Notes: generated by a model from the sequence alone, not told the origin. Positions 24,611 through 34,615 are shown, numbered from the stretch's first letter. The stretch: DNA of 64,000 nt from Acinetobacter venetianus RAG-1 = CIP 110063 (GCF_000368585.1 NZ_KB849557.1:725615-789614); one strand, 5' to 3'. Program-made: numbers and translations.

Positions 24611-26494
24611 TCACACCACGATATCCGCTAAATTACCCTTTTGTTCTAACCAATGCTTACGATCGGCTGAACGTTTTTTCGCAAGTAACTTATCCAACAA
24701 ACCGGCAGTTAAATGTGCATCATCCAAATCCAATTGCACCAAACGACGTGTATTCGGATCCATCGTCGTTTCACGTAGCTGACTGGCATTCATCTCACCT
24801 AATCCTTTAAATCGGGTGATTTGTGGATTCTTATTGCCTTTGATCTTTTTCAAGATGGTTTCAAGTTCGTCATCATCCAAGGCATAGTGCACATCTTTAC
24901 CAATATCGATACGGAACAGCGGTGGCATCGCCACAAAGAGATGACCTTCTTCGACTAAGGCAGGAAAATGTTTCACAAATAAGGCACAGAGCAACGTCGC
25001 AATATGTAAACCGTCCGAATCTGCATCAGCAAGGATACAAATCTTACCGTAACGTAATTCCGAAAGATCATCACTGCCTGGATCAACACCGATGGCGATG
25101 GCAATATCATGTACCTCTTGTGAAGCTAATACTTCATCTGAAGATACTTCCCATGTATTTAAGATTTTTCCACGGATCGGCATAATCGCTTGGAAATTCT
25201 TATCACGCGCTTGCTTGGCACTGCCACCCGCAGAATCCCCTTCGACAATAAATAATTCACTGTCTTCACGCGTTAAGCCCACACAATCTGCTAATTTTCC
25301 AGGTAAGGCTGGCCCTGCAACAATTTTCTTACGCTCAACTTTCTTTGCCGCTTTTAGACGACGCCCAGCCTTAGCAATCGCCATCTCAGCCAATTGTGTC
25401 GCAATCTCGGCGTGTTGGTTTAACCATAAAGCAAAGGCATCTTTGGCAATATTTAAAACAATATTGGATGCTTCACGACTCGATAGACGCTCTTTGGTTT
25501 GACCTGAAAACTGAGGTTCTTGAAATTTCAAAGATAAAATGAAATTCACACCATCCCAAACATCTTCAGCAGAAAGTTTGACGTTCCGTGGTAACAAACT
25601 GCGTAACTCACAAAACTCACGTAAAGCTTCGGTTACACCTGAACGTAACCCATTCACATGAGTACCACCTTGTGCGGTTGGAATCAAGTTAACGTAACTT
25701 TCTTGAATTTGTTCACCACCTTCGACATTCCAACAGATCGCAAATTCACATGCAGCACGTTCTGCTTGTCCACTACTCACAAATGCAGGACTTGGTAAAA
25801 TCTCTCGGTCTTCCAACTCATCCATTAAATAGTCAACTAGACCATTTTCAAACTGCCACTCAATCTTTTCTTTATTAATCTTATCGTCGTAAGTAATTTT
25901 GAGACCTGCCGCTAAAACGGCTTTGGCCTTTAAATTATGTTTTAGTGCTTTTAATGCAAATTTTGGACTATCAAAATATTTGGCTTCTGGCCAGAAACGT
26001 ACTGTTGTTCCCGTCGCACGTTTTGCAACTTTACCTTCCAATACGGATAAAGGGGCAACAGGTTCGCCTTGCTCAAAGGCCATCTGATACAAATTGCCTT
26101 GTCGTTGAACGGCAACTTCAACACGCGTAGATAAAGCATTGACCACGGAAATCCCAACACCGTGTAGACCACCCGAGAATTGATAATTATCGGTACTAAA
26201 TTTGCCACCTGCATGCAGCTTGGTCAGAATAATCTCAATACCACTTTGCCCATATTCAGGATGAATATCAACAGGCATGCCACGCCCATTATCCTCTACT
26301 GATAAAGAACCATCTTCATAAACCGTGACACAAATCTGGCTTGCATGTCCTGCGAGTGCTTCATCCACAGCATTATCGATCACTTCTTGCGCCAAATGGT
26401 TTGGACGCGAGGTATCGGTATACATGCCTGGTCGACGACGAACAGGATCTAAACCAGAAAGAACTTCAAGGGATTGTGCCGTGTATTGTGTCAC
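24611..26494 (-). CDS. parE: DNA topoisomerase IV subunit B
   Basis: ATPase subunit of topoisomerase IV, which unlinks daughter chromosomes with ParC. 627 residues, the usual length. GHKL ATPase motifs EVIDNAVDEALAG and DNGRGMPVDIHPE, the GGLHGVGISVVNAL loop, and the TOPRIM domain with FIVEGDSAGGSAKQARD and DADSDGLHIATLL are intact. Fluoroquinolone-relevant residues lie in that TOPRIM region; nothing unusual is visible by eye. It follows the yqiA-like gene closely, the same order as in E. coli. Confidence 0.97.
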   Translation of the reverse strand: MTQYTAQSLEVLSGLDPVRRRPGMYTDTSRPNHLAQEVIDNAVDEALAGHASQICVTVYEDGSLSVEDNGRGMPVDIHPEYGQSGIEIILTKLHAGGKFSTDNYQFSGGLHGVGISVVNALSTRVEVAVQRQGNLYQMAFEQGEPVAPLSVLEGKVAKRATGTTVRFWPEAKYFDSPKFALKALKHNLKAKAVLAAGLKITYDDKINKEKIEWQFENGLVDYLMDELEDREILPSPAFVSSGQAERAACEFAICWNVEGGEQIQESYVNLIPTAQGGTHVNGLRSGVTEALREFCELRSLLPRNVKLSAEDVWDGVNFILSLKFQEPQFSGQTKERLSSREASNIVLNIAKDAFALWLNQHAEIATQLAEMAIAKAGRRLKAAKKVERKKIVAGPALPGKLADCVGLTREDSELFIVEGDSAGGSAKQARDKNFQAIMPIRGKILNTWEVSSDEVLASQEVHDIAIAIGVDPGSDDLSELRYGKICILADADSDGLHIATLLCALFVKHFPALVEEGHLFVAMPPLFRIDIGKDVHYALDDDELETILKKIKGNKNPQITRFKGLGEMNASQLRETTMDPNTRRLVQLDLDDAHLTAGLLDKLLAKKRSADRKHWLEQKGNLADIVV

Positions 26495-26508
26495 TGGGTC
26501 TGACTTCC

Positions 26509-27099
26509 TTATTGGATGGCTGCCGATAAAAACTCGAGAATTAAGGGTAATTTTTCTTCAAAATCATCCATTGCATGATTACCATTAGCGTCGGTTAAAA
26601 TCAATGAGGATGGACCTGCTGCACTATAATAACGTTGTGCTTGACGATAATCCAAGACCTCATCGCCTTGCTGCAATAGCACGAGAATTTTATCAGCATG
26701 ACGTAACTTCGTGTCAGCAATCGATTGTAATTGCTGCAATTGATCATGATCAAGTGTCCATGATTCGGTGACTTTGAGTGGTATTTGCTCAATCCCAAAT
26801 AAATCTTGAAATAATTGCCATGGTTGCATAGCAGGATTGATCAGTACAGCTGGACAAGCATATTTGGCGACAAAGTATGTCGCATAAAAACCTCCCAAGC
26901 TACTCCCTACCAACACAACTTTTTGATTTTGTAATGTCTCAATCAAGGCAGAAACTTGTTTAATCACTTGATCTGGAGAAAGATTTAAATCAGGGAGATG
27001 AACATGCACATCGCCTAATTTTGCACAATAATGTTTCAATTGTTGCCCTTTTATAGACATCGGACTACTACGGAAGCCGTGTAAATATATAATTTCCAT
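26509..27099 (-). CDS. yqiA: YqiA-family esterase
   Basis: Small alpha/beta-hydrolase of the UPF0227/YqiA family, about 196 residues from ATG 27099. It has YLHGFRSSP near the start, the nucleophile elbow LVGSSLGGFYAT, the acid region LLQQGDEVLDYR and the catalytic histidine in GNHAMDDF. It probably hydrolyses short acyl esters; the physiological substrate is unknown. Upstream of parE by 14 bp and likely co-transcribed with it. A reading from TTG 27120 is possible but less likely. Confidence 0.85.
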   Translation of the reverse strand: MEIIYLHGFRSSPMSIKGQQLKHYCAKLGDVHVHLPDLNLSPDQVIKQVSALIETLQNQKVVLVGSSLGGFYATYFVAKYACPAVLINPAMQPWQLFQDLFGIEQIPLKVTESWTLDHDQLQQLQSIADTKLRHADKILVLLQQGDEVLDYRQAQRYYSAAGPSSLILTDANGNHAMDDFEEKLPLILEFLSAAIQ

Positions 27100-27362
27100 A
27101 CGCACCAAAATAGACAACAACTTGACTTGTTGTGAAATAAATCACATTATTCTGCTTAATAGATAAACATATAACAATATGAATTACATTTAAGCTCGAT
27201 ATTGTCCGACACAAATAACGATACTGTACTCCGTTCATCAGTATTCTAAAAAAATTACTTATGAAAGACATAAGATGTAAGAGTTTGTTGTAGTTTATCT
27301 AAACAATGATAAGTTAATAACTTCAAACCTTCGGTATATATATCAAGGATGGGGAAATAAAA

Positions 27363-28709
27363 ATGCCAAGTTTAACACCTCTGCATGAAACCTACTGCAA
27401 ATGGGACAGTACGCCCCCAAGTCAGGCAGATGTTTTGGAAGGTTTGGCACAACTTGTGAGCACAAGTTTAAGCGGTGTTCACGAATTGGTGCAATTGGTG
27501 CAAACTGAAGTGTTAAGGACTACACTTGGTTTAAGCGCACAAAAAGCAAAAAAATTACAAAAATTGCCGCAACTACAGAAATTTTATCAATTTTCTTATG
27601 ATGCACTGCAAAAATACGGTAGCAGTTTTCTTGCACCAAGTTTACGCCATATCGTTGAAAAATTTCCTGTTTTGCATGATAAACCATTGAATCCAACCCT
27701 TCATTTTATAGTTGGTGCACTCAATGGAATCTTTGGTGATTTCTTTTTAAAACAGCACAATCCAATGGCTTTACCAATGGTGCTTTATGATCATTATGGA
27801 TCATTACAGCAAGGTGAGCTAACTGGGCGTATTGTGATTTTGACACATGGTTTATGTATGAACCATTTAAGTTGGTCAAATCAACGTTATGGTGGGATTG
27901 GTGAACGCCTCTTAGCACAACGTGACAATAATACGATGCTGTACCTTAACTACAACACAGGTCGTCGTATTTCTGCGAATGGTCGTAGTTTTGCCAATGT
28001 ACTGGAAGACTTAGTACAACGAAATCCACGTATTACCAGTATCGATTTAATCGGTCACAGTATGGGTGGATTAGTCTCTCGTAGTGCATTGTTTTATGGA
28101 AAACAGAACTTATATCAATGGGTTCACATGGTTGAGAACCTCGTTTGTATCGGTTCGCCTCATCATGGTGCGGTACTTGAACGCTTTGGATTTATTTTAC
28201 AAGATAAACTGGGTGCTTTCCCTTTTATCAGTCTTATTGGTCAATTAGTGAATGTCCGTAGTAATGGGATACTCGATCTGCGTTATGGTAGTGTTCGTGA
28301 TGATGATTGGGAACATAATGACGCACGTATCGGCTTTGCAGATGACAATCGTAAGCCTGCGCCATTACCCTCACATATCAACACATTCCTGATTGCTGGA
28401 ACTTTAGAGTTTGAAAAGGTAAAAAATAAAGCGCTTAAAGTAATTGGGGATTATCTCGTCAGTGTTAAGAGTGCTTTGGGTGAACATCCAAACCCCCGTT
28501 TTCAGCTTAAATTGCCAGATACGCATAAAGCCGTATTCTATGGTTTAAATCATTTTGAAATTCAATATCATTCAAGTGTAGCTGAACAAATCACCCGTTG
28601 GTTATATCCCGAAGTCGGTGAAGTTGTTGAGGATGGCGTTCAAACACATATGATTAATGTGCCGAATAATTATACCTTTGATGATCTAGAAGGAATTGTT
28701 GAGACTTAA
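27363..28709 (+). CDS. Lipase-like alpha/beta hydrolase
   Basis: 448 residues. The N-terminal 140 residues are helical and of unknown role. The hydrolase core shows TGRIVILTHGLCMNHLSW (oxyanion region) and the elbow LIGHSMGGLVSRSALFYG, followed by a C-terminal helper region ending near a histidine in YGLNHFEIQYH. The GHSMGG form and the HHG nearby (GSPHHGAVLE) are typical of PGAP1-like or lipase-class enzymes. No signal peptide is visible, so a cytosolic or membrane-associated location is likely. Substrate unknown. GGGGAAA precedes the ATG. Confidence 0.82.
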   Translation: MPSLTPLHETYCKWDSTPPSQADVLEGLAQLVSTSLSGVHELVQLVQTEVLRTTLGLSAQKAKKLQKLPQLQKFYQFSYDALQKYGSSFLAPSLRHIVEKFPVLHDKPLNPTLHFIVGALNGIFGDFFLKQHNPMALPMVLYDHYGSLQQGELTGRIVILTHGLCMNHLSWSNQRYGGIGERLLAQRDNNTMLYLNYNTGRRISANGRSFANVLEDLVQRNPRITSIDLIGHSMGGLVSRSALFYGKQNLYQWVHMVENLVCIGSPHHGAVLERFGFILQDKLGAFPFISLIGQLVNVRSNGILDLRYGSVRDDDWEHNDARIGFADDNRKPAPLPSHINTFLIAGTLEFEKVKNKALKVIGDYLVSVKSALGEHPNPRFQLKLPDTHKAVFYGLNHFEIQYHSSVAEQITRWLYPEVGEVVEDGVQTHMINVPNNYTFDDLEGIVET

Positions 28710-28727
28710 ATTTAATTATTGGTAAAT

Positions 28728-28761
28728 AATAAAAAAGCCAACTTAAGTCGGCTTTTTTATT
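28728..28761. terminator. Bidirectional terminator
   Basis: AATAAAAAAGCC and GGCTTTTTTATT arms around AACTTAAGTC, between the lipase-like gene and the convergent dsbB. Confidence 0.85.
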
Positions 28762-28766
28762 ATTTA

Positions 28767-29267
28767 CTATTTTAAATTATACTTTCTAAATAACTGCCAT
28801 AAGCAAACCAATAAAATCAAAAGGAAATAGATAAACGACCAAACAGGTAGCGATTGACCTAAGAAAGTCCAATCTATTGCAGCACATTCACCAGAACCTG
28901 AAAGCACTTCTTGGAAAACTGCTTTCATTGGCAATGCTTCAACTAAATAGTCTAAGCCTGGACCACAGCTAGGCACCTTATCTGGTGGCAAATGCTGCAA
29001 CCAAACATGGCGAGCGGCAACACCAACAGACCAACCAATTGATAAAGTTGCCAATAATGCATAAAACCGCTTAAAACCATTTGAAATAGGATTATGAATA
29101 AATGCAATCAACGCCACTAGCCCCATTCCAATGAGACCAATACGTTGGAAAATACACAGCGGGCAAGGTTCTAAACCTTGAACATGCTCTAAATACAACG
29201 CAAACGAGATACCAATAATGCTGGTCAGTACCAGAACTGCACTAACTAAACGGTAATTCCATCGCAT
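28767..29267 (-). CDS. dsbB: Disulfide bond formation protein B
   Basis: Inner-membrane quinone reductase that reoxidises DsbA. 166 residues, four membrane segments. The first periplasmic pair is CPLC (C35, C38) and the second is C101 and C128 in the loop between segments 3 and 4, so all four catalytic cysteines are present. It starts 18 bp after the gshA stop codon on the same strand and is likely in one transcript with it, combining oxidative folding and glutathione synthesis. Confidence 0.95.
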   Translation of the reverse strand: MRWNYRLVSAVLVLTSIIGISFALYLEHVQGLEPCPLCIFQRIGLIGMGLVALIAFIHNPISNGFKRFYALLATLSIGWSVGVAARHVWLQHLPPDKVPSCGPGLDYLVEALPMKAVFQEVLSGSGECAAIDWTFLGQSLPVWSFIYFLLILLVCLWQLFRKYNLK

Positions 29268-29285
29268 GGGAAGTCCTCTAAAATT

Positions 29286-30863
29286 TTAACGGTATTGTGC
29301 AAGATATTGCTCAAAACTCGTGTCGTTATCTTGTTCAAGTTGCGACTGTTTTTGCAAAGAAGTTTGCGCTAACTGTTCAAAATATTCAGCTCGTTCTTGG
29401 CTTAACTGATGTTGATCATAACGATTGACATGCTGCTCAGCCATCATGCTACCAAAATTCCAAGTACCGCCATGCTTCAAAGTATCTTCAATCACATGCG
29501 ATGAAAGTGTTGCATCAACATGATCTAAACGCTGTTGCATAATATGCAGCGCATCTTGATACAGTGATGTCGCCGACATCTGATCTAATAAAACAGCACA
29601 ATCTTTGATGGCATCTAAATGCTTTTGCGCCCAAGCTTGTAATGAAGTTGTTGTATGCCCTTCTTCAATTTTAGCATCAGCTGCGCGACCACGATTGACC
29701 ACTTCAGTTTGGTTACGATCAACTTGCTCTTGTTCTTCATCAAACAAATCTGGACTATCTTGCAGTAAGCAATAAAGCGCTAAACTTTCCAAGAAACCTG
29801 CAGTTATTTCGTCGATCCCAATTTCACTATAAGGGTTCACATCTACTGCACGAAGTTCGACATATCCCACGCCACGATTTTTCAATGCTTGTGACGGTGT
29901 CTCTCCAGCTTCAGGCACTTGTTTTGGACGAACGAGACTGTAGTACTCGTTTTCAATCTGTAAAACATGGTCATTAATCTGAATAGGTTCGCCATTTTGA
30001 TCATTCAAACCTAAATCAGTAAATGGCGGATACGGCGTATGCACTGCCTTTTGCAATCCATCTAAATAATCATGCAGATCGTTATAATGAATTCCTAATT
30101 GTTTCTGAGCTGAATTCTGATACCCCAGACGCCCCATTCGCAATGCAGTTGCCTCTGGTAAATAAAGTGTACCTTTGACCAAAGGCTGCAAATGATGTTG
30201 ACGATTGGTTAGAAAACAGCGACAAACCGATGGACTTGCCCCCAATAAATACATAACCAATGGTGTTAAACGAATAAAGTTACGAATCAAACCAAAGTAA
30301 CGATGACTCCGATAATCTTGTAGGCTAAGTTGCTTTAGCTCAGGATTGCTTTCATGTTGCTTTAATTCGGCAAATAATTCTTCAGGGAAAGATAAATTAT
30401 AGTGTACGCCTGAGATTGTCTGCATACGGCGACCATAACGCACACCTAAACCATGACGATACAAGGTCTTAAAACGCCCAATATTAGACGTGCCGTATTG
30501 GGCTAATTTAATATTTTCTTCATCATCATCCAGCATACATGGCATTGATAATGGCCACAGCTTTTCACCTGCTTCCAAATGTTGATGTACAACCGTATGA
30601 ATATCACGTAATTCATTTAATGCAGCAGCAATGGTGTTGTGTGGCGTGGTAATAAACTCCATCAACGCTTCAGAATAATCTGTGGTGATATGTGGATGCG
30701 TCAGCGCTGAACCTAAAGCTTTAGGGTGATTTTTTTGTGATAAAAATCCATTGCTTTGCATGCGTAAACTTTCACGCTCTATACCACGCAGCATCCCTGT
30801 TAATAGCGAAGCATCTACCCAATTTGGTATCACAGAGGAAGAATGTGTGCTGGGTTGATTCAT
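29286..30863 (-). CDS. gshA: Glutamate-cysteine ligase
   Basis: First and rate-limiting step of glutathione synthesis: joins glutamate and cysteine through the gamma-carboxyl with ATP. 525 residues, like the proteobacterial GshA class (518 in E. coli). Motifs GIERESLRM near residue 28, then DYSEALMEFIT (metal and glutamate binding), SGVHYNLSFPEELF and GVGYVELRAVDVNPY. The partner gshB is at the left end of the window. dsbB follows 18 bp downstream. Confidence 0.96.
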   Translation of the reverse strand: MNQPSTHSSSVIPNWVDASLLTGMLRGIERESLRMQSNGFLSQKNHPKALGSALTHPHITTDYSEALMEFITTPHNTIAAALNELRDIHTVVHQHLEAGEKLWPLSMPCMLDDDEENIKLAQYGTSNIGRFKTLYRHGLGVRYGRRMQTISGVHYNLSFPEELFAELKQHESNPELKQLSLQDYRSHRYFGLIRNFIRLTPLVMYLLGASPSVCRCFLTNRQHHLQPLVKGTLYLPEATALRMGRLGYQNSAQKQLGIHYNDLHDYLDGLQKAVHTPYPPFTDLGLNDQNGEPIQINDHVLQIENEYYSLVRPKQVPEAGETPSQALKNRGVGYVELRAVDVNPYSEIGIDEITAGFLESLALYCLLQDSPDLFDEEQEQVDRNQTEVVNRGRAADAKIEEGHTTTSLQAWAQKHLDAIKDCAVLLDQMSATSLYQDALHIMQQRLDHVDATLSSHVIEDTLKHGGTWNFGSMMAEQHVNRYDQHQLSQERAEYFEQLAQTSLQKQSQLEQDNDTSFEQYLAQYR

Positions 30864-31055
30864 AATTTATATGCTCGCTTATTCAAGATCAGCCGACCAA
30901 ATCAAAGGGAACGACTTCATTGTGATGCCAATTATAACGACAATTCTGCGCTAGTCATCTGATTTAGTTTGGCAATTTTTATCACAATCTTGTTACATAA
31001 GACACGCTGAAATTGTGATTTTATTGAAAATAAACCTTCCGAAGAGTACTCACCC

Positions 31056-31595
31056 ATGCAAGCGCAAGATATTCTAGATTTTTGGTTTGATCCAGATCAT
31101 CGCTCACTTTGGTATGCGAAAAGTGATGAATTTGATGCAAAAATTCATGCGCTTTTTCAAACAATTCACCAACAAGCAAGCCAAGGGGAACTTTGGTCAT
31201 GGCGCAAAACAGCAGAAGGACGGCTCGCTGAAATTATTATCCTCGATCAGTTCTCTCGTAATCTATATCGAGATCAGGCTCAAGCCTTTGCTTATGATGG
31301 AATTGCCCTGATACTGGCACAAGAAGCAATTAGTTTACAACTTGATGCTCAGTTAAGCCCTGATCAACGCTCTTTTTTATATATGCCGTTTATGCATAGT
31401 GAATCAAAAGTCATTCATGAATTTGCATTGCAACTGTTTCAACGCTTAGGCAATGAAATTAATCTCAGTTTTGAGAAAAAACATAAGGTGATTATTGACC
31501 GTTTTGGTCGATATCCACATCGGAATAAAATTTTAGGACGCGACTCTTCAGCAGAAGAACTTGAATTTTTAACACAACCGAATAGTAGTTTTTAA
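31056..31595 (+). CDS. DUF924 family protein
   Basis: Conserved cytosolic protein of 179 residues with an all-helical, TPR-like fold in known family members. It begins with the family signature ILDFWFDPDHRSLWYAKSDEFD and has GRLAEIIILDQFSRNLYRDQAQAFA, FLYMPFMHSES and FGRYPHRNKILGRDSSAEELEFL, the most conserved blocks. Function unknown. Followed after 37 bp by the lipoprotein gene; the two and the DUF445 gene are in the same direction and may form one transcript. Confidence 0.9.
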   Translation: MQAQDILDFWFDPDHRSLWYAKSDEFDAKIHALFQTIHQQASQGELWSWRKTAEGRLAEIIILDQFSRNLYRDQAQAFAYDGIALILAQEAISLQLDAQLSPDQRSFLYMPFMHSESKVIHEFALQLFQRLGNEINLSFEKKHKVIIDRFGRYPHRNKILGRDSSAEELEFLTQPNSSF

Positions 31596-31632
31596 GCCTT
31601 ACTCCCACGGCTTTAAACCATAGGAATTGCAT

Positions 31633-32190
31633 ATGAAACGTTTATTGATGTGCACCCCACTCCTTGTTGCTTTGACAGTGGCAGGATGTGCAAGCTTACC
31701 CACTCAACCCAGAACCTTTGATCAGCTCGGCCAATTTACCGCTTATCCATTAAATAACAGAACTTTCCGGGTCGGTTTTCAAGCTGATAATAATTTGAGT
31801 TATGGTACAGCAGAGGAAATTACCTTATTAAAAGCTGCACAAACCACGGTGAAAAATGGCTTCCGTTACTTCACCGTTATGGATGACCCAAGTAATGCAC
31901 GCCACAAGGCTCAACGTCAGGCCGTTATTTATCCAACACCTAATTACTACCCTTATGGTTATTATCGTCGTCATCCAGCCTTTTGGCCTGATCCATTCTA
32001 TGATATGCCACAAGTGGTCAATATTGATCCAATCCAAGTGTCGTATACTATTGAATGTTTCAAGACTCAGGAACAATCCCCTGATGCATTTGATGCTCAG
32101 TTGATCTTGCAATCCTTGGGACAAAAATACGGGTTGAGTCCAACAGGTGAAGTTCTACAACCACCTGTGCCACCTGAAAACAAAAAATGA
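31633..32190 (+). CDS. Lipoprotein of the DUF4136-like/CC0125 type
   Basis: 185 residues with a lipoprotein signal MKRLLMCTPLLVALTVAGC, lipidated cysteine at residue 19. The mature part has FRVGFQADNNLSYGTAEEITLLKAAQTTVKNGFRYF, a block seen in the CC0125/CC1285 lipoprotein family, and a tyrosine- and proline-rich stretch (YYPYGYYRRHP). Anchored in the outer membrane or inner membrane; role unknown. ATG 31633 is preferred; the in-frame TTG at 31627 would add two residues. The next gene begins 17 bp after the stop codon. Confidence 0.8.
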   Translation: MKRLLMCTPLLVALTVAGCASLPTQPRTFDQLGQFTAYPLNNRTFRVGFQADNNLSYGTAEEITLLKAAQTTVKNGFRYFTVMDDPSNARHKAQRQAVIYPTPNYYPYGYYRRHPAFWPDPFYDMPQVVNIDPIQVSYTIECFKTQEQSPDAFDAQLILQSLGQKYGLSPTGEVLQPPVPPENKK

Positions 32191-32207
32191 ATTTAAAGGA
32201 TGACTAG

Positions 32208-33515
32208 ATGAGTTCAGCTGAAGAGATCCACGTACCTAGCCTGCAAAGAAGTAAATACTTTGCCACTATGGCCTTAATCATCGCTGTGGTGTCATGGATT
32301 GGCTTAATGGTCGCGGCACATTTTCTCCCTGAATATAAATGGATCATTCATATTTTCATGCTTGCCGCTGAGGCAGGTGTTGTTGGTGGATTAGCTGACT
32401 GGTATGCCGTTACCGTTCTATTTCGTAACCCATTTGGGAAAATGCCGTTACCGAAGCTGTTGCGTGACCATACTGAAATTATTCCACGTAACAAAGCCCG
32501 TATCGCAGAATCTATGGGGCGCTTTGTACAGGAAAATTTCCTATCACCACAAGTTGTTCAACGTAGTTTGCAAAATGCAGATTTAAGTTTGGCTGTGGGC
32601 GAATGGCTTGCCAATCCAAAAAATAATAAACAAGTGGTACAGATGATCCAGCATACTGTGCCCAGAATTTTTGAATTTGTCAGCCAAGATCAAATCGCAC
32701 ATTTCGTTCAAAATAACAGTGTGCAATGGGTGCGTAGTACCAAAATCAATAAGCTTGCCAGCGAAATGTTACGTGCCGTTTTGGAAAATGATTTCCATCA
32801 AGATGTTTTACAACGAGGTCTTGATCTTGCACATGAATGGATGGTTTCACATCCAGAAGAAGCTCGCGATTTATCCCGTAAACTCTTTCAAGAATTGGGG
32901 GTTTGGAAACTGGCAAAAGGTGCAAGTTGGATCGGTATTGATGTACAACAAAGAACCATTGATTCACTGATTGAAAAAGTGGAATCTATGTTGGCGAATC
33001 CAGAGCATCCATGGCGACAAGACATTGAAGCGACAACGCATTCACTGATGTTACAACTTGCAGATGGCAATAGTGAAGCGAGCCAGCGTTTAAATGATGG
33101 TAAAGATGCACTTTTGGATAGTCCACAAGTACTCAACTTTATCAGTGGTGCCATCGCTATTTTATGTGATGCGATCAAAACTGATTTAATGCAGGAAGAT
33201 TCAGGCATAGCAACCAACTTGCAGGCTGCGATTCAACAGCTTGGAGAAAGCTTGATACAGAATGAAAAAGTTCGCCAAGTTTTAAATGAAAAAATGGTCG
33301 GCTTAGCGATCAATTTTAGTGAGCAATATAGCGACAAAATCATTCGTTATATCAGCGAACGCATCCATGAATGGGACTCAAGAGAAATGATTGCCAAAAT
33401 CGAAAGTGAGGTTGGTGGTGATTTACATATGATTCGTGTGAATGGTGTGATCGTAGGTGCATTTATCGGTTTGGCGCTCGGGGTCATTCGCGCGATTGTT
33501 GAAAATGTTTTGTAA
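32208..33515 (+). CDS. DUF445 family membrane protein
   Basis: 435 residues. Two N-terminal membrane segments (about 17-40 and 48-70), the family mark GGLADWYAVTVLFRNPFGKMPLPKLLRDHTEIIPRNK (described by its ends), a long helical soluble region and a final membrane segment GVIVGAFIGLALGVIRAIV. DUF445 proteins are widespread inner-membrane proteins, called YjiN in E. coli, without a settled function. Probably in one transcript with the preceding lipoprotein gene. Confidence 0.88.
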   Translation: MSSAEEIHVPSLQRSKYFATMALIIAVVSWIGLMVAAHFLPEYKWIIHIFMLAAEAGVVGGLADWYAVTVLFRNPFGKMPLPKLLRDHTEIIPRNKARIAESMGRFVQENFLSPQVVQRSLQNADLSLAVGEWLANPKNNKQVVQMIQHTVPRIFEFVSQDQIAHFVQNNSVQWVRSTKINKLASEMLRAVLENDFHQDVLQRGLDLAHEWMVSHPEEARDLSRKLFQELGVWKLAKGASWIGIDVQQRTIDSLIEKVESMLANPEHPWRQDIEATTHSLMLQLADGNSEASQRLNDGKDALLDSPQVLNFISGAIAILCDAIKTDLMQEDSGIATNLQAAIQQLGESLIQNEKVRQVLNEKMVGLAINFSEQYSDKIIRYISERIHEWDSREMIAKIESEVGGDLHMIRVNGVIVGAFIGLALGVIRAIVENVL

Positions 33516-33858
33516 GTGATTTGATTAAGAGTGGCAAGACCATGATGTGTTGCCGCTCTTTTTTATAACTTAAAAGCCAATCTCACCATTATATAAAAAT
33601 AATTTAATATCAATTGCATACATACTTTTTGATATGTTTAAAAATCCCTCCTAACCTCCCTTTAAAAAGGGAGGAACATCAAAAATTCAATACCTCTAGT
33701 AATTTCAGAATTAGTCCCCCTTTATCAAAGGGGGATTTAGGGGGATTTAGGGGGATTCTATAGATTTTCACTTAAAGTTGAGATTGGCGTAACTTAAATA
33801 AAATACAATGAGAATTAGACCAAATTTAAAGAAGAGATACTTCGCCCCTTTCAAAAGA
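33516..33858. other. Intergenic region with palindromes and a short tandem repeat
   Basis: 343 bp after the DUF445 gene. It contains a weak GGCAA-type hairpin near the start (AAGAGTGGCAA/TTGCCGCTCTT, 33528-33561) that ends in a T run and is a likely terminator, then the palindromic repeat cluster at 33655-33759. I see no gene in it. Confidence 0.6.
33655..33759. repeat. G/C-run palindromes with a 10-bp tandem repeat
   Basis: CCTCCCTTT/AAAGGGAGG (33655-33674), then TCCCCCTTT/AAAGGGGGA (33715-33735), running straight into three 10-bp units starting at 33730, 33740 and 33750: GGGGGATTTA twice and a third ending TCT. Such G-run inverted repeats are common intergenic elements in several genera; which family this is I cannot say. 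Confidence 0.6.
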
Positions 33859-34296
33859 TCAGACCACGTATTTACTTTCTTGGTAATAACGCGCTAAAGC
33901 ATCTGTGTCTTGCTTTAAAAATGCAGTGAGATAGGTTTTCACTTGCATTAATGACAATTGATTAAAATGAATCTTTTCTTTTGCCTGACGCTTAATTAAT
34001 CCGAATACCTGCTTTTTATCAACTAGTACTGGAATATCTGTTTTCACAATAAACTTCAGCTCTTGCGCTGAACCATAAGTATTTAAGACAATTTCTATCG
34101 TCCGTTCCGTCTTTCCATCTGTGATAGTAAAAGTCGGACTTGCACCATCTAATTGTAACCAACGACTGAGTTGCTGCTTCCAACCCATTTTATCAAAACG
34201 AGTTAACACCCCAATGGTATTGAGTGCCCCAAGCTGCTCTACATCTTTTAAATCAATATGATGTGGATAGCGTATTTTCAGATCGAAACTGTCCAT
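33859..34296 (-). CDS. Conserved hypothetical protein
   Basis: Not recognised. 145 residues, mixed alpha/beta, no signal peptide or membrane segment, so cytosolic. It begins MDSFDLKIRYPHHIDLKDVEQLG and contains DKMGWKQQLSRWLQLDGASPTF, a beta-rich middle and a C-terminal helix pair ending YYQESKYVV. Normal codon use for the region and a complete reading frame argue that it is a real gene. It stands alone between the repeat cluster and the divergent aminotransferase. Confidence 0.65.
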   Translation of the reverse strand: MDSFDLKIRYPHHIDLKDVEQLGALNTIGVLTRFDKMGWKQQLSRWLQLDGASPTFTITDGKTERTIEIVLNTYGSAQELKFIVKTDIPVLVDKKQVFGLIKRQAKEKIHFNQLSLMQVKTYLTAFLKQDTDALARYYQESKYVV

Positions 34297-34615
34297 TACT
34301 TAATGCCCCATTTCACAATAATTTGTATTTCTTTTAATCACTTGCTATAAATTATATCGCTTAACAGATAAAAATAAAACACTGTATATAGTTGAAAATT
34401 AACAATTAATTTGACAAATTTAAATCAAAACCGACCAATTCTGTCAGTATTGCTTTTATTAAGACACAATTCCAGTATTTCTATTGATCAGAAACACATT
34501 TTTCGAAAGATCGAGAGAGACAGATCACTTTTTATTTTTGAGATCGACAATTTGGAAAAAGCCATTTTTTATCGCTACAATCACATCAAAATAAAATGGA
34601 ATGAGGTTAATCATC

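Noticed and set aside
25092-25502. 136-codon plus-strand frame opposite parE
   Set aside because: Antisense shadow of a strongly conserved gene, serine/alanine-rich artefact.
33730-33759. Tandem 10-bp units as a CRISPR-like array
   Set aside because: Units are direct neighbours without spacers, far shorter than CRISPR repeats.
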